Shown piece by piece: positions 12,937 to 14,760 of a DNA stretch of 14,760 nt (its first letter is position 1; the number at the start of each line of letters is the position of its first letter). Position numbers and translations under genes: made by a program. The notes under the pieces are model-generated. The model was not told where the DNA came from. It worked only from the letters and a program-made list of their open reading frames with translations, and did not search any database. The stretch comes from DATEOR01 sp035273885 (lineage in GTDB: Bacteria; Actinomycetota; Thermoleophilia; Gaiellales; Gaiellaceae). Where the stretch lies: the NCBI GenBank assembly GCA_035273885.1, contig DATEOR010000113.1:1-14760 (forward strand), written 5' to 3'.

Positions 12937-13040
12937 CGGCTGACGCGCGAAAAGCAAGCCGGTCAAGAACGCAGGGAGCTCGCGTACCGGCCCAGGTACG
13001 TGGGCGACCGAGGACGCCGACCGGCGATGCTTCGCAGCCG
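12937..13040 (-). other. Foldable (structured RNA-like) element between ccmE and ccmF
   Basis: The 169-base gap between ccmE and ccmF contains nested complementary segments that fold into a long stem ending in a three-way junction. Pairs in window coordinates are 12937-12941 with 13036-13040, 12947-12951 with 13031-13035, 12954-12955 with 13029-13030, and 12958-12964 (GCCGGTC) with 13019-13025 (GACCGGC). Inside the last stem are two side-by-side hairpins: 12984-12988 with 12995-12999, and 13003-13006 with 13015-13018. No credible protein is encoded here. The strand is given as that of the ccm transcript, where the element would be a leader of ccmF, but the complement can fold too. Seen by hand pairing only; no known riboswitch class was recognised. 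Confidence 0.45.
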
Positions 13041-13077
13041 TCCAGCCGCCCGGTTTGCGTCGCCGGGAGGGTCACTT

Positions 13078-13464
13078 TCAAGACTGCTTGTTCGTGTACT
13101 TGGACGGGCACTTCGTCACGAGCTTGTCCGCGACGAAGACGCCGTTTTGGAGCGATCCCTCGACGGAGACGTCACGCCCCGTCTTGAAGAGGTCGGGCAC
13201 GGATCCGCGGTAGACGACCGGCAGCGTGGCGGTGCCCTCGACGTCCCGAATGGTGAATTGAAGCCCGTCAGGACCGCGCGCCGTTCCCGTCGGCTGGCCG
13301 ACGACCTTCCCGGCGACGCTCACGCGCCCGTCGTGCCCCGCAACCTGGCTTGGCCGAAGCGACGGCGTTCCGCCGGCGAGGGCCGTGTACACGAGGAAGA
13401 TCGCGAGCGCCGCCGCGACGGAGAGCGCGATGACAAGGCGTGCGGGACTTCGGCGCCGGGCCAC
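13078..13464 (-). CDS. ccmE: Haem chaperone CcmE, cysteine (CxxxY) variant
   Basis: A 128-residue membrane-anchored haem chaperone that carries haem covalently to CcmF. It has an N-terminal anchor (about 10-30) and then an OB-fold domain with GRVSVAGKVVG (46-56), LQFTIRDVEG (68-77), VVYRGSVPDLFKTGRDVSVEG (83-103, core YRGSVPDLF) and FVADKLVTKCPSKY (110-123). The classic haem-binding HxxxY of E. coli (His130) is replaced by CPSKY, Cys119 and Tyr123, the CxxxY form known from archaea and some sulfate reducers and Gram-positives. GTG start at 13464; the ribosome-binding site is weak. It lies 36 bases after the 81-residue gene and upstream of ccmF. ccmA, ccmB, ccmC, ccmG and ccmH are not in this window. 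Confidence 0.94.
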   Translation of the reverse strand: MARRRSPARLVIALSVAAALAIFLVYTALAGGTPSLRPSQVAGHDGRVSVAGKVVGQPTGTARGPDGLQFTIRDVEGTATLPVVYRGSVPDLFKTGRDVSVEGSLQNGVFVADKLVTKCPSKYTNKQS

Positions 13465-13500
13465 GACCCCGAGTTTAGCTGGGCTTTTCGCGGGGTTCTG

Positions 13501-13746
13501 CTAGAGCTGTTCGTGCGCCGGGGCGACACGGCGATCCGGGATGCGGTACCCGTGATCGCGGCACAGAGAGCCGGGCGCGTCCTCGGTGAGCGCGTCGCAG
13601 TACCCCTTGCCATACGCCGCGCGGAGGAACGCTGCGACGACCTCGAGGTTCCACTCGCCCACACCGCAGGCCTCGCTCCAGAGGTCGGAGAGGCGCAGGT
13701 CGATGTCCAGTTCGAGCAGCTCTATGCGCGTCGGTCGCTTACCCAT
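13501..13746 (-). CDS. Conserved small protein of unknown function with Cys/His residues
   Basis: An 81-residue soluble protein at the head of the ccm run. It starts MGKRPTRIELLELDIDLRL, followed by a stretch EWNLEVVAAFLRAAYGKGYCDAL (31-53, core LRAAYGKGYCDAL) and CRDHGYRIPDRR (62-73). Cys27, Cys50, Cys62 and His65 could form a metal site, but spacing does not fit a standard zinc finger. I do not recognise a characterised family, though the sequence looks protein-like and conserved rather than random. ATG at 13746, with AAGGG 12 bases upstream. It is divergent from the endonuclease IV-like gene with only 30 bases between start codons, so their promoters must overlap or lie inside the opposite gene. 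It ends 36 bases before ccmE. Confidence 0.7.
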   Translation of the reverse strand: MGKRPTRIELLELDIDLRLSDLWSEACGVGEWNLEVVAAFLRAAYGKGYCDALTEDAPGSLCRDHGYRIPDRRVAPAHEQL

Positions 13747-13776
13747 GTCGAAGACCGTACCCTTGCCATCGGACGG

Positions 13777-14610
13777 ATGAAAACTCGCTTCGGACCAGCA
13801 CGTGTGCCCAGCCGGGAGAGCCCGGAGGCGGCGATCGACCTCCTGCTCGAGCGCGGCTACTCGGCCTGTGAGATCGACTTCGAGGGCGGCTTTTGGATGA
13901 AGCCGGAGTGGGAGTGGGCCGCCCGCTTCGGCGAGCTGGCGAAGGAGAACAAGATCGTCCTCTCCATCCACGCGCCGATCGCGGCGATCCTCGGACACCT
14001 GCCTCAGGATCAGGGCAAGCGCAAGCGGGCGTTCGGGATGATCGACCACTCGACCGGCGTTGCCGCCGCCGTCGGAGCGGAGCTCCTCGTCGTCCACCCC
14101 GGCTATCTGCTCGGGCGCGAGCGCGAGGCGGCGCTCGAGTCCGTCGCGGGCGATCTCGCCGCGCTGCGCGAGCGGCTGGAGCCCAAGGGCCGCACGGTCG
14201 CCTTCGGCGTCGAGGTCATGGGCCGCGTGCGGGAGCTCGGGACTCCGGAGGATGTGTTCTGGCTGGCGGCACAGTTCGACTGGGTGCGGCCCGTCCTCGA
14301 CTTCGCGCACATGCACGCGGTCACCGATGGGGGCTTTACGGACCCGGACGTGTTCGCGGGGGTGCTCGAGGCCGCGGACGACGTCATGGAGCCCGGGGCT
14401 CCCTTTCACGTGCACTTCTCCGACATCGCCTACGCGAACCGAAACGAGACGAAGCACCTTCCGTACGGCGAGGGCACGCTGCGCGCGGAGCCCCTTCGCA
14501 CGGCGCTCAGACGCTTCAAGCGGCCCGCGACGATCATCTCCGAGTCGCCGAACGAGGAGTCGCACCAGGCCGTCAAGGCGATCCTCGCGCCGTCTCGAAA
14601 ACGGCGTTAA
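13777..14610 (+). CDS. Endonuclease IV (Nfo)-like TIM-barrel protein
   Basis: A 277-residue TIM-barrel protein of the AP endonuclease family 2, close in length to E. coli endonuclease IV, which cuts DNA at abasic sites. Metal-ligand motifs are visible in order: SIHAPI (63-68, His65), VVHPGY (105-110, His107), VEVMG (145-149, Glu146), LDFAHMH (174-180, Asp175, His178), HVHFSD (211-216), KHLPYGEG (226-233, His227) and SESPN (255-259, Glu256). The aspartate that in E. coli precedes the last histidine by two positions is Thr225 here, with Glu224 adjacent. Start ATG at 13777; the frame is open far upstream but that part is antisense to ccmE. It could instead be a sugar-isomerase-like relative, but the set of ligands favours Nfo. 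Divergent from the ccm run. Confidence 0.86.
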   Translation: MKTRFGPARVPSRESPEAAIDLLLERGYSACEIDFEGGFWMKPEWEWAARFGELAKENKIVLSIHAPIAAILGHLPQDQGKRKRAFGMIDHSTGVAAAVGAELLVVHPGYLLGREREAALESVAGDLAALRERLEPKGRTVAFGVEVMGRVRELGTPEDVFWLAAQFDWVRPVLDFAHMHAVTDGGFTDPDVFAGVLEAADDVMEPGAPFHVHFSDIAYANRNETKHLPYGEGTLRAEPLRTALRRFKRPATIISESPNEESHQAVKAILAPSRKRR

Positions 14611-14619
14611 GGTTTTCCG

Positions 14620-14760
14620 GTGACAACTGAACCTCAGGTCGGCGCGCTCTCGGAGGAGAACCGCCGCGCCTCGACGGCGATCACGCTCGCGGCGGCGGCG
14701 CTGCTCCTCCTCGGCACGCTCGTCTTCCTCCTCGAGTCGGACTCGTGGTATGTCGCCTTC
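14620..14760 (+). CDS. Membrane protein N-terminus (partial)
   Basis: The first 47 codons of a gene that leaves the right edge. It starts at GTG 14620, 9 bases after the stop of the endonuclease IV-like gene, suggesting one transcript. The translation begins MTTEPQVGALSEENRRAST, then a hydrophobic helix ITLAAAALLLLGTLVFLL (about 21-38), then ESDSWYVAF. This is an N-terminal cytoplasmic tail plus first membrane span; no family can be assigned. The ribosome-binding site (AAGG at 14609-14612) is 7 bases from the start and modest. Confidence 0.6.
   Translation, partial: MTTEPQVGALSEENRRASTAITLAAAALLLLGTLVFLLESDSWYVAF

Noticed and set aside
10639..12966. 775-residue minus-strand frame over ccmF
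   Set aside because: Arg/Pro/Ala-rich, with no domain; it is an alternative frame of ccmF, which carries all the expected motifs.
13000..13776. N-terminal extension of the endonuclease IV-like frame
   Set aside because: It is antisense to ccmE and the 81-residue gene; homology starts at the ATG at 13777.
13501..14565. 354-residue minus-strand frame covering the endonuclease IV-like gene
   Set aside because: Only its last 81 codons (from the ATG at 13746) look like a protein; the rest is antisense shadow of the TIM-barrel gene.
1..14760. CRISPR arrays, tRNA, rRNA, insertion sequences
   Set aside because: I saw no regularly spaced direct repeats, cloverleaf-like segments, rRNA-like tracts or transposase motifs on either strand.

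Overview
The window is GC-rich and densely coded, with many GTG starts and very short gaps. I read it as chromosome of a deep-branching, high-GC actinobacterium (Thermoleophilia or Rubrobacteria type). The evidence is codon bias, protein similarity as I recall it, a cysteine-type cytochrome c maturation system and two-domain LuxR regulators. The lineage is an inference. I see no rRNA, tRNA, CRISPR array, insertion sequence or phage gene. No gene-free stretch exceeds 300 bases.

Layout, left to right. (a) 1-1208, minus strand: epoxyqueuosine reductase QueG, followed with a TAATG overlap by the start of a membrane protein that leaves the window. (b) 1251-2234, plus: an MDR-family dehydrogenase lacking the structural-zinc lobe. 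(c) 2235-2426: a palindrome-rich intergenic element, then a SufT/MIP18-like protein (minus). (d) 2785-3537, plus: a LuxR-type regulator that converges tail to tail on the next operon. (e) 3534-7277, minus: four genes joined by three identical 4-base GTGA overlaps. In transcription order they are a calcineurin-like metallophosphoesterase, a cyclic 2,3-diphosphoglycerate synthetase-like protein, a 2-phosphoglycerate kinase-like protein and a GlpX-like protein with an altered active site. (f) 7367-8422, plus: a PD-(D/E)XK-like protein, hypoxanthine phosphoribosyltransferase with no normal start codon, and a tiny membrane protein. (g) 8495-9688, minus: a secreted coiled-coil M23 peptidase. (h) 9802-13746, minus: an 81-residue unknown protein, CcmE (CxxxY variant), CcmF, a CcmI-like protein and a zinc-ribbon/coiled-coil membrane protein, with a foldable 104-base element between ccmE and ccmF. 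(i) 13777-14760, plus: an endonuclease IV-like TIM-barrel protein and the start of a membrane protein.

The most notable system is (e). The kinase and the synthetase correspond to the two steps that make cyclic 2,3-diphosphoglycerate (cDPG), a solute known mainly from thermophilic methanogens: 2-phosphoglycerate to 2,3-bisphosphoglycerate to cDPG. Here they are translationally coupled to a phosphoesterase and to a GlpX homologue that has lost several metal and catalytic residues. This looks like a bacterial cDPG, or related phosphoglycerate, synthesis and turnover module. The ccm genes form a second unit, for periplasmic or extracytoplasmic haem attachment to c-type cytochromes.
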